NCBI RefSeq assembly: GCF_000518805.1
Contig: NZ_JAEH01000035.1
Location: 1 to 64,000, forward strand
Length of the DNA: 64,000 nucleotides
Direction of reading: 5' to 3'
Origin: Shewanella waksmanii ATCC BAA-643
Lineage (GTDB): Bacteria; Pseudomonadota; Gammaproteobacteria; Enterobacterales; Shewanellaceae
Of the stretch, positions 27,314 through 36,244 are shown one piece after another. The position numbers and the translations under genes are program-made. The notes beneath the pieces are model-generated. The model worked only from the letters and a program-made list of their open reading frames with translations. It was not told the DNA's origin and did not search any database. Each line of letters starts with the position of its first letter. Within the stretch, counting starts at the first letter, position 1.

Positions 27314-28047
27314 TTCAACACCACCATTCCGTATAGCAAAACAAATATCATTGGCGTAAGACTGGCAAAGGCGATAAGACCAAAGCCATCTAACATTGGA
27401 TTACGCCCTTTAATCACTGTCGCTAACCCAACCCCTAACGCAGTCACCAACGGCACCGTGATGGTCGAAGAGGTGACCCCACCTGAGTCATATGCAATAC
27501 CAATAATGTCCGCAGGGGCAAAGCTAGTTAAAATCATCACCGTGACGTAGCCGCCAATGATGAGATAATGAATAGGCCAACCTTTAAGGATTCTTACTAC
27601 ACCTAATAAAATCGCCAAGCCAACTGCAAGCGCAACCGTGAGACGAAGTCCCATGGCGTACTCGTCCATCGCCTCTTCAGTGGGCGCTATCGCGCCCGCT
27701 AGGGATGCGACTTCAGCAGCTTCATTGGCCACAGCAGTCAACGCGGGCTCAGCAAGTGTGGTACCAAAACCTAAGGAAAATGAGAAAATAACCAACCAGA
27801 AAATGCTGCCCTTACGCGCAAGAGCTTGCGCTAATGACTCACCAATGGGAAACAAACCCATCTCTAGACCAAAAACAAAGAAGGTCAAACCCAGCACGAT
27901 AAAGACTAAACCGATAAGAATGGAGGCTAAGTTATCTGGTGCTTGTTGCAGCACAAATATCTCAAAAAAGCCGACAACTAAAATGATAGGCACTAAGTCA
28001 CGGAAACTACCTAACATTGATTTTAATAGCGTCACAATTGCTGCCAT
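27310..28047 (-). CDS. DUF1538 family membrane protein, first copy
   Basis: The 245-residue inner-membrane protein is paralogous to its downstream neighbour. Shared blocks include [60 protein letters not shown] and [20 protein letters not shown]. It is the first gene of a tightly overlapping operon (DUF1538, DUF1538, PII-like, CBS). GGAGG precedes the ATG at good spacing. A CRP/FNR-type site lies 115 bases upstream. Transport function is inferred from topology; no family member known to me has a firm substrate. Confidence 0.85.
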   Translation of the reverse strand: MAAIVTLLKSMLGSFRDLVPIILVVGFFEIFVLQQAPDNLASILIGLVFIVLGLTFFVFGLEMGLFPIGESLAQALARKGSIFWLVIFSFSLGFGTTLAEPALTAVANEAAEVASLAGAIAPTEEAMDEYAMGLRLTVALAVGLAILLGVVRILKGWPIHYLIIGGYVTVMILTSFAPADIIGIAYDSGGVTSSTITVPLVTALGVGLATVIKGRNPMLDGFGLIAFASLTPMIFVLLYGMVVLK

Positions 28048-28399
28048 TTTTCCTCCCTGTACGATTGACGCTCCTACTACAGTTCACCACTTTGCGCCAT
28101 AAGTTTAGTTTGCGCTCATCAACATAAAACTCAACAATAAATTAACAAAAGCTACGTAGTTTGTGATTTAAATCAAAAGTGTGGGAGATTCTTGCTCGCG
28201 AGACAGCCTGATAGGTGTCATGCATCACCCAAGTGACTGCTACTCATACAGTCGGAGCTACTCATACATAAGCTGTTTTTTTGATTTCAGTAGTGATTCG
28301 ATAGCCGTACACCGAATATGCAAATATTGGCAACATTCTAGACTTGAGCCTGCAGTGATCCTCGTGCTTTAATATCCCTTCAAGAGGATAAAAATAACT
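28048..28399. other. Intergenic region between the divergent DUF1538 operon and lipoprotein gene
   Basis: Apart from the CRP/FNR-type site at 28162-28177 and short palindromes (CTACGTAG at 28152-28159, TCGCGA near 28197) I see nothing definite. Confidence 0.4.
28162..28177 (-). promoter_or_regulatory. CRP/FNR(EtrA)-type site upstream of the DUF1538 operon
   Basis: TGTGA-TTTAAA-TCAAA matches CRP (TGTGA-N6-TCACA) in 9 of 10 positions. The same bases read GTGAT-TTAA-ATCAA, one mismatch from the FNR consensus TTGAT-N4-ATCAA. Which regulator binds, and which divergent gene it serves, cannot be decided from sequence. Confidence 0.55.
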
Positions 28400-28813
28400 A
28401 TGAAACCAATACCGCTCTTAACCGCCTTATTATTGACCATGCTCGTTGGCTGCAGTGCTAAAAAAGCCACCGTGGAAGATTTTCAAGATCAAGTCGAAGA
28501 TCAATTTCGAACCTCGATTAAGGGCGATGGCATTAAGTTGTTTGTCTATAAGGTGAGAAAGGTAAACAATAAAGAGCTCCCCCACGTCTACCGTGCTAAA
28601 CAAGCTAAACGTAGCAGCCGCAACTCAGGCCCCGATCTCAGTGATTGGACTGAACAAATTGAGTTGGGTTTGCTTAAAACAATCGATATGACCGGCTTTT
28701 GCCGTGAAGGTTACTTCGAATTAAGCCGAATCATTGAATATGGCCGTGGTGAAATCCGCGGTGAGTGTATTGAAGGCGCGAGTGAAGCAGATAAACAAGC
28801 ATTTGCATCTTAA
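28400..28813 (+). CDS. Hypothetical lipoprotein
   Basis: The 137-residue protein has a signal peptide with lipobox (LVGC, Cys at about 18), followed by a charged domain I do not recognise. The mature part includes VEDFQDQVEDQFRTSIKGDG and a C-terminal CREGYFELSRIIEYGRGEIR. Two cysteines in this domain (FCREG and RGECIEG) could form a disulfide. AGAGGA lies 12 bases before the ATG. It is transcribed alone, divergent from the DUF1538 operon. Confidence 0.7.
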   Translation: MKPIPLLTALLLTMLVGCSAKKATVEDFQDQVEDQFRTSIKGDGIKLFVYKVRKVNNKELPHVYRAKQAKRSSRNSGPDLSDWTEQIELGLLKTIDMTGFCREGYFELSRIIEYGRGEIRGECIEGASEADKQAFAS

Positions 28814-29047
28814 TACTACTGGTTTGCCCTTGCCTCAATGATGCTTGCTGTATCGTTAGACTTAGGGTGTAACACCCTTCTCACCTTAAGGCGAGCGCCA
28901 TTTCAATAGCGCGCTTGTTTGCTACACTTTAATCAAGCTGCAATCACAAACCTAGCCGAACGGCTCACTTTACGTTAGAATCCGCAGCCGCAATTAGGTA
29001 ACATCACCAATTAGCGTTCAAATAGTCACAATGAGTTGGTATACGGC

Positions 29048-29251
29048 ATGAACAGAAAGCAAAAAATGATCAAAAAAACGGCAAAGCGCGCTAAAGCTCG
29101 CAAAAACAAACACACGCCGCCAACAATTAAAAAGTACGTATCTAAAGCTGAAAGAGCAGAAAACCAAGCCAAGCTTGAAGCTGAGCAAAACGCACAAGAA
29201 AGCTCAGCAGAAACCACTCAAGAGCAGCCAACTAGCAGCGAATCTGCTTAA
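29048..29251 (+). CDS. DUF2986-like small basic protein
   Basis: The 67-residue protein starts MNRKQKMIKKTAKRAKARKN, then KKYVSKAERAENQAKLEAEQ and an acidic Ser/Glu/Thr tail. It fits the DUF2986 family of short lysine-rich proteins I associate with Shewanella and Vibrio. Charge splits sharply: a basic N-terminal half and an acidic C-terminal half. Such a layout suits nucleic-acid or ribosome contact, but no function is known. The ATG at 29048 is preferred over TTG at 29036; the ribosome-binding site is weak. Confidence 0.7.
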   Translation: MNRKQKMIKKTAKRAKARKNKHTPPTIKKYVSKAERAENQAKLEAEQNAQESSAETTQEQPTSSESA

Positions 29252-29314
29252 ATAACGTTGCACTATCGCAGCCACCATTAGCACTATAGCGCCTGAAAAT
29301 CATGGCGCTATGCA

Positions 29315-30823
29315 TCACTTGCGCTTGTTGTCATCACCTATTAGCATGTTCGTTACTTCATTGCTGGCTTCACAATCTCGCTCTTCACTTATCTGTGCCA
29401 TCTGCGCACAACCCGACGATAACGGATTTGAAGTCGTGGTGAGTACCTCTTTCTCCAACTCATTGTTCGCATCATCTTGATGATTACCCGTTGTCAGGTA
29501 ACTTGCTTCAACTCGGTCAACCAAGCGATAGGCGGTAATCACCCCCAATACCCCAAACAAGATTGAGCCAATAGCTTGGCCAATTAATACGCCCTGTACG
29601 CCACCCAATTGCGCACCAAAGTAAACGAATGGAATCGTGCCTATCGTGGCTTTACCCACATTAAATGCAGTGGAGTACTTGGCTTTACCCAAATTATTAA
29701 ACGACGCATTAGCGACAAAAAGCGCCCCAGAGAATACAAAGAATACGGCAATATAGCTGCAGAAAAAGTCGATTAGGTCAGCACTGTCGCCACGCATATC
29801 AAACACGCTAATAATGACATTGCGCAACAAAAACAAGAGCAGCGAAACGCTCAAAACATACACCACACAAAACTGAAGCGCTTTGGTCAAACTTTCTCGC
29901 ACTCGAGAAAATATCATCGCCCCAAAGTTTTGCCCCACTATGGGGCCGATGGCACCTGAAAGAGCGAATATCATCCCAAATGCTACTGGGATAATGCGCC
30001 CTAAAACCGCCCAGGCCGCAACATAACCGTCGCCAAAATCAGCTATGGCTCGGGTCACCACAGCATTGCCGATGGGGGTGGCAATATTGGTGAGCATCGC
30101 CGGCCCCGCAATAGCAAAAATAGGCTTTAGATCTGCGACAAAGTGATTGAAATTAAACTCGCCAAACAATTTATGTTTAACGATAACCCCACGGGCCGAA
30201 ATGATTAACACCATGAAACGAGCTAATACTGACGCCAACGCAGCCCCTTCAATTCCCATTGACAGTAAGAAGATGAAAATAGGATCAAAGACTAAATTAA
30301 CCCCACCGCCTGCCAACGTCGACATCATTGATAACTTAGCATCGCCCACGGCCCTCAGTGCTGCGCCAAGCGCCATCGCTAGACAAATCACCGGCATAGA
30401 AGGGATCAAAATATACAGATAGCTGGCCGCAAGGTCTGCAGTGTGACCGGTTGCCCCCACCCAACTCAGCAAAGTCGGAATAGACAAGGTAACAATAATA
30501 GCAATGACGATAGTCAGCGCCAAAGTAGCAACGGCACTGTTTAATAATTGTCTTTTAGCGGTTTCAACTTGCTTAGCACCAATCGCTTTTGAAACTAGCG
30601 CACCTAAGGCGATGGATAAACCGATGCCGATTGAGGTAGTGAAAAACGAAATGGTGCCTGCATAACCCACCGCCGCCGCAAGTTCTTTTTCACCTAACAG
30701 GCTCAAAAAGAAGATATCAATTAAATCTACAATAAACAGCGCCGAAATACCTATCGCTGCTGTCGAACTCATTACAAGTATATGGCGTAAAATAGAGCCT
30801 TGAACAAACTTAGCCGCGGTCAT
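29315..30823 (-). CDS. MATE-family efflux transporter
   Basis: The 502-residue membrane protein has twelve predicted helices in two pseudo-symmetric halves (about 10-220 and 235-440). LFIVDLIDIFFLSLLGEKEL and AVVTRAIADFGDGYVAAWAV are typical MATE segments. Members exchange Na+ or H+ for cationic drugs and dyes. A 60-residue polar, acidic C-terminal tail after residue 440 (ELEKEVLTTTSNP, then ISEERDCEASNEV) is longer than usual for the family. No regulator is adjacent. Confidence 0.87.
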   Translation of the reverse strand: MTAAKFVQGSILRHILVMSSTAAIGISALFIVDLIDIFFLSLLGEKELAAAVGYAGTISFFTTSIGIGLSIALGALVSKAIGAKQVETAKRQLLNSAVATLALTIVIAIIVTLSIPTLLSWVGATGHTADLAASYLYILIPSMPVICLAMALGAALRAVGDAKLSMMSTLAGGGVNLVFDPIFIFLLSMGIEGAALASVLARFMVLIISARGVIVKHKLFGEFNFNHFVADLKPIFAIAGPAMLTNIATPIGNAVVTRAIADFGDGYVAAWAVLGRIIPVAFGMIFALSGAIGPIVGQNFGAMIFSRVRESLTKALQFCVVYVLSVSLLLFLLRNVIISVFDMRGDSADLIDFFCSYIAVFFVFSGALFVANASFNNLGKAKYSTAFNVGKATIGTIPFVYFGAQLGGVQGVLIGQAIGSILFGVLGVITAYRLVDRVEASYLTTGNHQDDANNELEKEVLTTTSNPLSSGCAQMAQISEERDCEASNEVTNMLIGDDNKRK

Positions 30824-30894
30824 GACTATCCTTGTGAAGTGGTTTAAGCATTAGCAGTAGTCTTTAATACGTTTCAAGATCAAATTCGGTGCAA

Positions 30895-31731
30895 TTATAT
30901 CTCTGCTTCTAATTCGCTTCCGCATTGGTCACAAAAACGGGCCTGAGACTCATGTCCGGTTTTTAAACAGTTGCTACAGCGACGTAAGTCTTTACTCCTA
31001 CCCATTTCTTGGGATATCTCCGCGGTCAATATGCCGGTCGGAATAGCAATGATCGAATAACCTAACAACATGGTAAAAGCCGCTATCGCTTGCCCCAAAT
31101 TGGTCACTGGCGTGATGTCGCCATAGCCAACGGTGGTGATGGTCACTATCGCCCAGTAAATTGACTTAGGTATCGAGCTGAAACCATTATCTGGTCCCTC
31201 AACCACATACATGATTGCGCCCACCACCATCACAATTAAGCTGACAGAGAAAAAGAAGATAAACACCTTACGACTAGAATGTATCATAGCGCGCAGCAAC
31301 AGGTTGCCTTCGCTAAGATATCGTAACAATTTAAACACTCTAAAGATGCGGAACAATCGCAATATACGAATAACCAGCGCAAAGTTACTGCCTGGGAATA
31401 GCAAGGCGAGGTAGCTCGGCAATATCGATAGTAAATCAACAATCCCGTAGAAGCTGCGAGCATATTTTATCGGATGCGCAGAGCAATAGAGTCGTAAAAT
31501 ATACTCGACGGTGAAAACTGCTGTAAACACCCATTCAAGTGCGCGAATTTGCTCACCAAATCGGGCATGAATACTGGCAACAGTATCGAGTAAAACTAGG
31601 GCTACGCTACAAATAATGCAGATGATCAAGGCAATATCGAAGTAGCGCCCCGATTTACTGTCTGTGCCAAATATCACTCGACGTAACTTCAGCTTCAAGG
31701 CCGATTCTTCAGAAGATTCACTCGCAGCCAT
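30895..31731 (-). CDS. Voltage-gated K+ channel with C-terminal zinc ribbon
   Basis: The 278-residue protein is a six-helix Kv-type channel subunit. The arginine-rich S4 helix (LVIRILRLFRIFRVFKLLRY) is clear, and the pore has the selectivity filter TTVGYGDITPV. After S6 a short linker leads to a two-pair zinc ribbon, CSNCLKTG then RFCDQCGSEL, at the C-terminus. Bacterial channels of this type often end in a coiled coil or RCK domain, so the ribbon is notable. I prefer the ATG at 31731; a TTG at 31740 is also in frame. Confidence 0.88.
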   Translation of the reverse strand: MAASESSEESALKLKLRRVIFGTDSKSGRYFDIALIICIICSVALVLLDTVASIHARFGEQIRALEWVFTAVFTVEYILRLYCSAHPIKYARSFYGIVDLLSILPSYLALLFPGSNFALVIRILRLFRIFRVFKLLRYLSEGNLLLRAMIHSSRKVFIFFFSVSLIVMVVGAIMYVVEGPDNGFSSIPKSIYWAIVTITTVGYGDITPVTNLGQAIAAFTMLLGYSIIAIPTGILTAEISQEMGRSKDLRRCSNCLKTGHESQARFCDQCGSELEAEI

Positions 31732-32139
31732 AACTCTCAATACCTTGCTAATAAGTCCAAACCAGACAAACAGTTATAGTGCCAGTTAATCAGCAAAAGT
31801 CCAACCGCAACAGTCAACTATTATCTTCCAACTCGGGCGGAACTTAACCGCAACCTAAGACTTATCGGCTTTGAAATAGCTATCATTGGTAAGCACACTT
31901 TAATGCTTAAACAAGCGCCACCACAATGACGTAGGTCATTTGCTTTCAGTAAACGAATGATTTGAAAAGTACACTCATATTTAATGCAGCTTCCATCTCA
32001 CTCGCAATGCTTATCCTGAGATAAGAAAAACAGCAGTAGAAACAGCAATAAAGGAATAAACTTGTCTTCCAATTCGAAAAGGCTGACTCAGTCGGGTATG
32101 ATATCGGTTCCAGTCACGTTAGAGAGTAGTTGTTAGCAC
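31732..32139. other. Intergenic region between the divergent K+ channel and L,D-transpeptidase genes
   Basis: Two short inverted repeats are visible, ATGAC-N4-GTCAT (near 31928) and CTTATC-N4-GATAAG (near 32009). Their role is unknown. I see no further gene. Confidence 0.4.
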
Positions 32140-32673
32140 ATGCGCTTTGTAAGTTTAATCAGTGCCATCGTTGTTTTTTTCAGTGCCAACCTTCTGGCCG
32201 CCACCAGCTCTCAACACTCGTCGCAAGGCAGTACCACTGCTTCCATTGGCAAAGTCGATTTAGTGGTGGTCAACAAATCAGCACGCAAAATGCGTTTACT
32301 GAAAAATGGTGAAGTGGTGCGTGAATACCGTATCGCCATGGGAGACAGACCCAAAGGCCATAAGTTAACCGAAGGCGATCAACGCACGCCTCAGGGGCGC
32401 TACCTGCTAGATTATAAAAAATCCGACAGCGCCTATTATCGCGCCATTCATATTTCTTACCCCAATGCAGAAGATCGTCTGCGGGCCGCAGCCCTTGGCT
32501 TAGAACCTGGCGGGCAAATCATGATCCACGGTCAAAATCCAAATTCATCCCTATCGCCTAGCGAAGCACAGAAACTCAATTGGACCGATGGTTGTATTGC
32601 AATAAAGAATCATGAAATGGATGAGCTCTGGCAAGCCATCGAAATTAACACGCCTATTGAAATATGGCCTTAA
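32140..32673 (+). CDS. L,D-transpeptidase family protein (YkuD domain)
   Basis: The 177-residue periplasmic protein has a signal peptide (about 1-21) and a YkuD catalytic domain. IMIHGQNPNS and WTDGCIAIKNHEMDELW contain the catalytic His and the Cys of the family's [S/T]xGC motif. DKKL-type VDLVVVNKSARKMRLLKNGE opens the domain. Members either cross-link peptidoglycan 3-3 or attach or release lipoproteins. There is no SH3 or LysM domain, so the specific role is open. Its gene just precedes yecM. Confidence 0.88.
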   Translation: MRFVSLISAIVVFFSANLLAATSSQHSSQGSTTASIGKVDLVVVNKSARKMRLLKNGEVVREYRIAMGDRPKGHKLTEGDQRTPQGRYLLDYKKSDSAYYRAIHISYPNAEDRLRAAALGLEPGGQIMIHGQNPNSSLSPSEAQKLNWTDGCIAIKNHEMDELWQAIEINTPIEIWP

Positions 32674-32692
32674 ACCTAGCAACGAGTACCAA

Positions 32693-33268
32693 ATGCAACC
32701 AGCAACAATAACTGTCGAAAGCCTGCAACAGGGCTGGACAAGGTTTGAACGAAAAATCTTAACTTTACTATCGGAATTGCACTTAGACCCGCTAAATTTA
32801 CATTGCGATCATGTCGCTTTACGGGTCAATAGCACGCAAGCTGCTGATGAGTTAGTAACTTGGTTTAGCCGTCATGGTGAAATCATATCCAACAATATCA
32901 TCAATGGCAGGCCCATTTTGATTATCGCGTTAGATACGCCTTTGCAATTAGGTAGCATGGCAATTGATTGCGTGGAGCTCCCCTACCCTGGAGACAAACA
33001 CTATCCTCAAGAAGGTTGGGAGCACATCGAGTTGGTGCTACCTTGTGATGCCCAAGACTGTGACCAGCTATCGGAGCGATTAATCACGCTGGTGCCAGAA
33101 CTTGCACCAGTGCTTAACGGAGACCGCCGCTTTAATATTAAGATGAGCTCACCAAAAGGTGAAGCCGAGCGTTTAGCAAATCCAACCATTGCTATCAAAG
33201 CGGATGATGTTTGTATCAAAATACACCCACACACCATACGGGACATTATCGCCTCTGAGCAGCGGTAG
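32693..33268 (+). CDS. yecM: YecM-like VOC-fold protein
   Basis: The 191-residue protein matches E. coli YecM over its length. Shared stretches include a HCDHVALR-type metal-site motif, NINGRPI-type IINGRPILI, VELPYPGDKHYPQEGWEHIE and FNIKMSSPKGEAERL. The fold is vicinal-oxygen-chelate with candidate ligands H, H and E. The function is unknown; a metal-binding role has been suggested. An in-frame start at 32612 lies inside the L,D-transpeptidase gene, so I use the ATG at 32693, 19 bases after that gene ends. The two are probably co-transcribed. Confidence 0.88.
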   Translation: MQPATITVESLQQGWTRFERKILTLLSELHLDPLNLHCDHVALRVNSTQAADELVTWFSRHGEIISNNIINGRPILIIALDTPLQLGSMAIDCVELPYPGDKHYPQEGWEHIELVLPCDAQDCDQLSERLITLVPELAPVLNGDRRFNIKMSSPKGEAERLANPTIAIKADDVCIKIHPHTIRDIIASEQR

Positions 33269-33285
33269 CGCTGGTTAGTTTATCT

Positions 33286-33321
33286 GGCTATTGCGATGGC
33301 TATTACAATGGCTAAGGCTAT
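33286..33321. repeat. Three imperfect 12-bp tandem repeats
   Basis: GGCTATTGCGAT, GGCTATTACAAT and GGCTAAGGCTAT follow one another without gaps, between yecM and DUF3833. Confidence 0.5.
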
Positions 33322-33401
33322 GCGAGTCATCGCTGATAGGCAGCATGGTTATCCTGCTCAATGGGGTTAATCGCTGACTGGGTTTTAAAGCATAGAGTGG
33401 A

Positions 33402-33926
33402 TTAACTTTGCTTCTCTATATAGAGAATCACTTCGCCCACTTTGAAGCCGAACTTACTCATATCGGTTTTGTTAAACAGACGTTTTTCATCCAAAAGATA
33501 CATCCAGTCATCTAACGTTACCGTGTAAGTTTCACCCTCTACCACAATATCAAGCTGATATTGCCAATACAGTGCACTACCTGATGTTTGGCCGCTGGCG
33601 ATCCCTACTACATCATTTGCCGTGCCTTGATACTGATTATCACCCAACTTCTCTAACTGCCAAATTCGGGTCGACTTTTCACCGTCATTAAAACGAAACC
33701 ATTCTTTAATCTCGCCTTTATTCCCTTGCCAACTGGCAAGGAGATCAACCTCGAACCGACGGATCATTTTTCCGCTTCTATCCAATACAATGCCATAGGC
33801 CACCAGCTTTCCATCGAAAAACTGTTCGAGTTTCAGATCGGGACGAGTGCCTTGGTAATCATCTAGCTCAACAGATGAGCAGGAAGCTAGCAGCATGCTA
33901 AGGCATAAAACCACCAATATCCTCAT
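33402..33926 (-). CDS. DUF3833 family lipoprotein
   Basis: The 174-residue protein has a signal peptide with lipobox (LASC, Cys at about 16) and a DUF3833 domain. LEQFFDGKLVAYGIVLDRSG and the closing WMYLLDEKRLFNKTDMSKFG are characteristic of this beta-rich family. Function is unknown. It is the last gene of the ECF/ChrR photoprotection cluster and overlaps the chalcone-isomerase-like gene by four bases (ATGA). DUF3833 proteins recur next to DUF2878, CHI-like and DUF1365 genes in marine bacteria, suggesting a shared lipid-related process. Confidence 0.85.
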   Translation of the reverse strand: MRILVVLCLSMLLASCSSVELDDYQGTRPDLKLEQFFDGKLVAYGIVLDRSGKMIRRFEVDLLASWQGNKGEIKEWFRFNDGEKSTRIWQLEKLGDNQYQGTANDVVGIASGQTSGSALYWQYQLDIVVEGETYTVTLDDWMYLLDEKRLFNKTDMSKFGFKVGEVILYIEKQS

Positions 33927-34435
33927 TGCGCCGCTCCTAACAGTGCCTGACGTAATTCAGGCTCAGTGGTATTTTCAGACAACCAAATCGCTAAAAAAGC
34001 CGGACCAAAATCGCGACTATCAACGCGGCCTAATGCAGTGTCACCATGATAAAAGTCACTCATGCCTTGCTCATCCACAATAATGGTTAACACATCACCC
34101 TGTTGAATATCGGGCCATAGTGTATTTAACGGTTGTGACCATCGACTAATTTGCTCGTCACTGTAGGCTAGGTGCTGCCACTGATCTTGTGTCGCTTCAA
34201 TCAGCACATCGCTATCAATATCTCTTAAATATTGGATCTGCAGCGCCAAAGGATAGTCACTTTCAGCACTGCCCTGCAAGGCTTGCCCGCTGCTGTACAA
34301 GGATGCACGATAGACATCCCAAAACAGGTAACTCATCTGCCCTTCACCGATTTTTTTCATCGCATCTATCGGCGCTGCGACGGCCATTGAACAACTTAGC
34401 CACAATGACACCGCAGCGATACATAATTTACCCAT
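33923..34435 (-). CDS. Chalcone-isomerase-like periplasmic protein
   Basis: The 170-residue protein has a signal peptide (about 1-20, AVA site) and a chalcone-isomerase-like domain. MKKIGEGQMSYLFWDVYRAS and LQIQYLRDIDSDVLIEATQD fit this fold. Bacterial CHI-like proteins do not make flavonoids; relatives in plants bind fatty acids. That makes a lipid-binding role plausible, given the CFA-synthase-like and FAD genes upstream. It overlaps DUF3833 by four bases and follows DUF2878 by one base. Confidence 0.82.
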   Translation of the reverse strand: MGKLCIAAVSLWLSCSMAVAAPIDAMKKIGEGQMSYLFWDVYRASLYSSGQALQGSAESDYPLALQIQYLRDIDSDVLIEATQDQWQHLAYSDEQISRWSQPLNTLWPDIQQGDVLTIIVDEQGMSDFYHGDTALGRVDSRDFGPAFLAIWLSENTTEPELRQALLGAAQ

Positions 34436-34436
34436 G

Positions 34437-34964
34437 CTATTTACCCCCGACTAGGCTAGTGCCAGCTTCACGGCGCATACCTGCCATCAAAGTGCGATAA
34501 CAACCTGCGAGTACAGGTAACAAGATACTCCATACCAAGGCTAAGAAGGCTATCATTTGCGGCGTTGGCCAGCCTTGCCCTAAGCCACCGGCTTGAATAC
34601 CAACCCAATAAGTCAATGGACCGGCAACGGCGCCAACGAGTGCAACCACAGCCAAAGACTGATGCATCAACCACTTTAAGCTATGGTTGAAAGTTAAAAT
34701 AAACATGTACCATAACAACGCCAACCATAGCGGTAATAACGATGAGTCACTAGTAAACACCTGTAGTGACAACATTAATTGGTCAACCGCGATGCCAATG
34801 GGCACCAATAAAATCAACAGTAGATCACCACGCCGACTCGGTGATAACACAAAGTGCAGCGCCAAATTAATAAAGATGACTGCTGCGGCAACATCAGTAT
34901 ATTTAGCTGCCGCAAACCAGCTCAATTGAAATAACAGTAAGTTAATAATCCAAAACGCTTTCAT
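34437..34964 (-). CDS. DUF2878 family membrane protein
   Basis: The 175-residue protein is nearly all hydrophobic, with five or six transmembrane helices. FWIINLLLFQLSWFAAAKY at the start and WSILLPVLAGCYRTL near the end are typical of DUF2878. The ATG at 34964 follows GGGGA by 7 bases; the ATG at 34979 is less well placed. It overlaps the end of the CFA-like gene by 23 bases. Function is unknown beyond membership in the ECF/ChrR cluster. Confidence 0.82.
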   Translation of the reverse strand: MKAFWIINLLLFQLSWFAAAKYTDVAAAVIFINLALHFVLSPSRRGDLLLILLVPIGIAVDQLMLSLQVFTSDSSLLPLWLALLWYMFILTFNHSLKWLMHQSLAVVALVGAVAGPLTYWVGIQAGGLGQGWPTPQMIAFLALVWSILLPVLAGCYRTLMAGMRREAGTSLVGGK

Positions 34965-36207
34965 CTGACTTCCCCACATATTGTGGTTTTCTGGCCACTA
35001 AATGATGAGTACTGATCACACGTTGCTTAAATGCCCCTTCGCAATAGGCAAAATAAAACAACCATAACCGCTTGAATTCGTCGCTGTAGCCTCGCTGAGC
35101 CAGTTCATCCCACTTGGCTTCGAAATTAACTCTCCAATCGTTTAACGTTCGAGCATAGTGCAAACCTATGTCTTGCAGGTTTTCCACTACTAAATCTGTT
35201 TGTGTCGCCATATGGTCAGTCATTATCGCGACAGACGGTAGGCAGCCACCTGGAAATATGTACTTTTGAATAAAGTCTGTACCTTTGCGGTATGACTCAT
35301 ACCTGCCATCAGCAATCGTTATCGCTTGGATCAACATTTTTCCATCGGGCTTCAATAGGCTGGAGCACTTGTGGAAAAAGCCTGCTAAATATTCATGGCC
35401 AACAGCCTCAATCATCTCAATCGACACTAGCTTGTCATACTCGCCAACAAGCAAGCGATAATCTTGCTTTAACAAGGTAATTTGACTTTGTAGCCCCAAT
35501 TGATTGACGCGCTGTTGCGCCAGCTCGAACTGCGCATCTGAAATGGTTGTGGTGGTGACATGACATCCATATTCTTGCGCCATAAAAATAGCGAGTCCGC
35601 CCCAACCGGTACCAATTTCAATGACATGCTCACCTTGGGCTAATTCAAGCTTTTCACAAATAGTGCGCATCTTATTTTGCTGAGCTTGTGCTAATGTTGA
35701 GTTCGCTTGGTCATATACGGCACATGAATAGAGCATTGTCTCGTCTAGAAAGCGCTCATAAAGGTCATTGCCTATGTCATAGTGAGCCAAAATGTTACGC
35801 TTTGAGCCAGCTTCAGAGTTGCTGTTTTTGATTCTGAGCAGTTGTTTTTTCAACTTACTCAACCAAGCTGTGCTTTGCTCAAGTTTATCTAACTGGTGCT
35901 GATTCCTGGCCATGACACCGATGAGATCCGTGAGGTTTTTGCTGGCCCACTTACCATCAATATAGGCTTCAGCGGCGCCAATACTGCCATTGACCACCAT
36001 ATCTTTATAAAAACTACTGTCGAACACAGTAATTTGTGCCTTAAGATCAGAATGCTTGTCGCCAAAATGGAAATGCTGGCCTTGATCATTAAGCTCAATT
36101 GCACCATGACTAATATGATTCAGGACGGAAAAAACCAGTTTACGATAACGCTGCTCTAACCAATTGAGTGGCTTAGTCGTCATGACGGTATTTTGTATTT
36201 GTTCCAT
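34942..36207 (-). CDS. Cyclopropane-fatty-acid-synthase-like methyltransferase
   Basis: The 421-residue protein belongs to the CFA synthase family, which transfers a methyl group from SAM to unsaturated acyl chains in membrane lipids. NILAHYDIGNDLYERFLDET, the SAM motif HVIEIGTGWGGLAIFMAQEY, KLVSIEMIEAVGHEYLAGFF and YIFPGGCLPS are family signatures. The order next to an FAD oxidoreductase resembles Rhodobacter singlet-oxygen-response genes. Those make methylated furan fatty acids through a CFA-type methylase and a desaturase. So the product could be furan or branched lipids rather than cyclopropanes. GAGG precedes the ATG. Confidence 0.9.
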   Translation of the reverse strand: MEQIQNTVMTTKPLNWLEQRYRKLVFSVLNHISHGAIELNDQGQHFHFGDKHSDLKAQITVFDSSFYKDMVVNGSIGAAEAYIDGKWASKNLTDLIGVMARNQHQLDKLEQSTAWLSKLKKQLLRIKNSNSEAGSKRNILAHYDIGNDLYERFLDETMLYSCAVYDQANSTLAQAQQNKMRTICEKLELAQGEHVIEIGTGWGGLAIFMAQEYGCHVTTTTISDAQFELAQQRVNQLGLQSQITLLKQDYRLLVGEYDKLVSIEMIEAVGHEYLAGFFHKCSSLLKPDGKMLIQAITIADGRYESYRKGTDFIQKYIFPGGCLPSVAIMTDHMATQTDLVVENLQDIGLHYARTLNDWRVNFEAKWDELAQRGYSDEFKRLWLFYFAYCEGAFKQRVISTHHLVARKPQYVGKSDESVLDY

Positions 36208-36244
36208 TAATAACCTCGTAAAATGCTAAGCAATCCAGTCTAAA

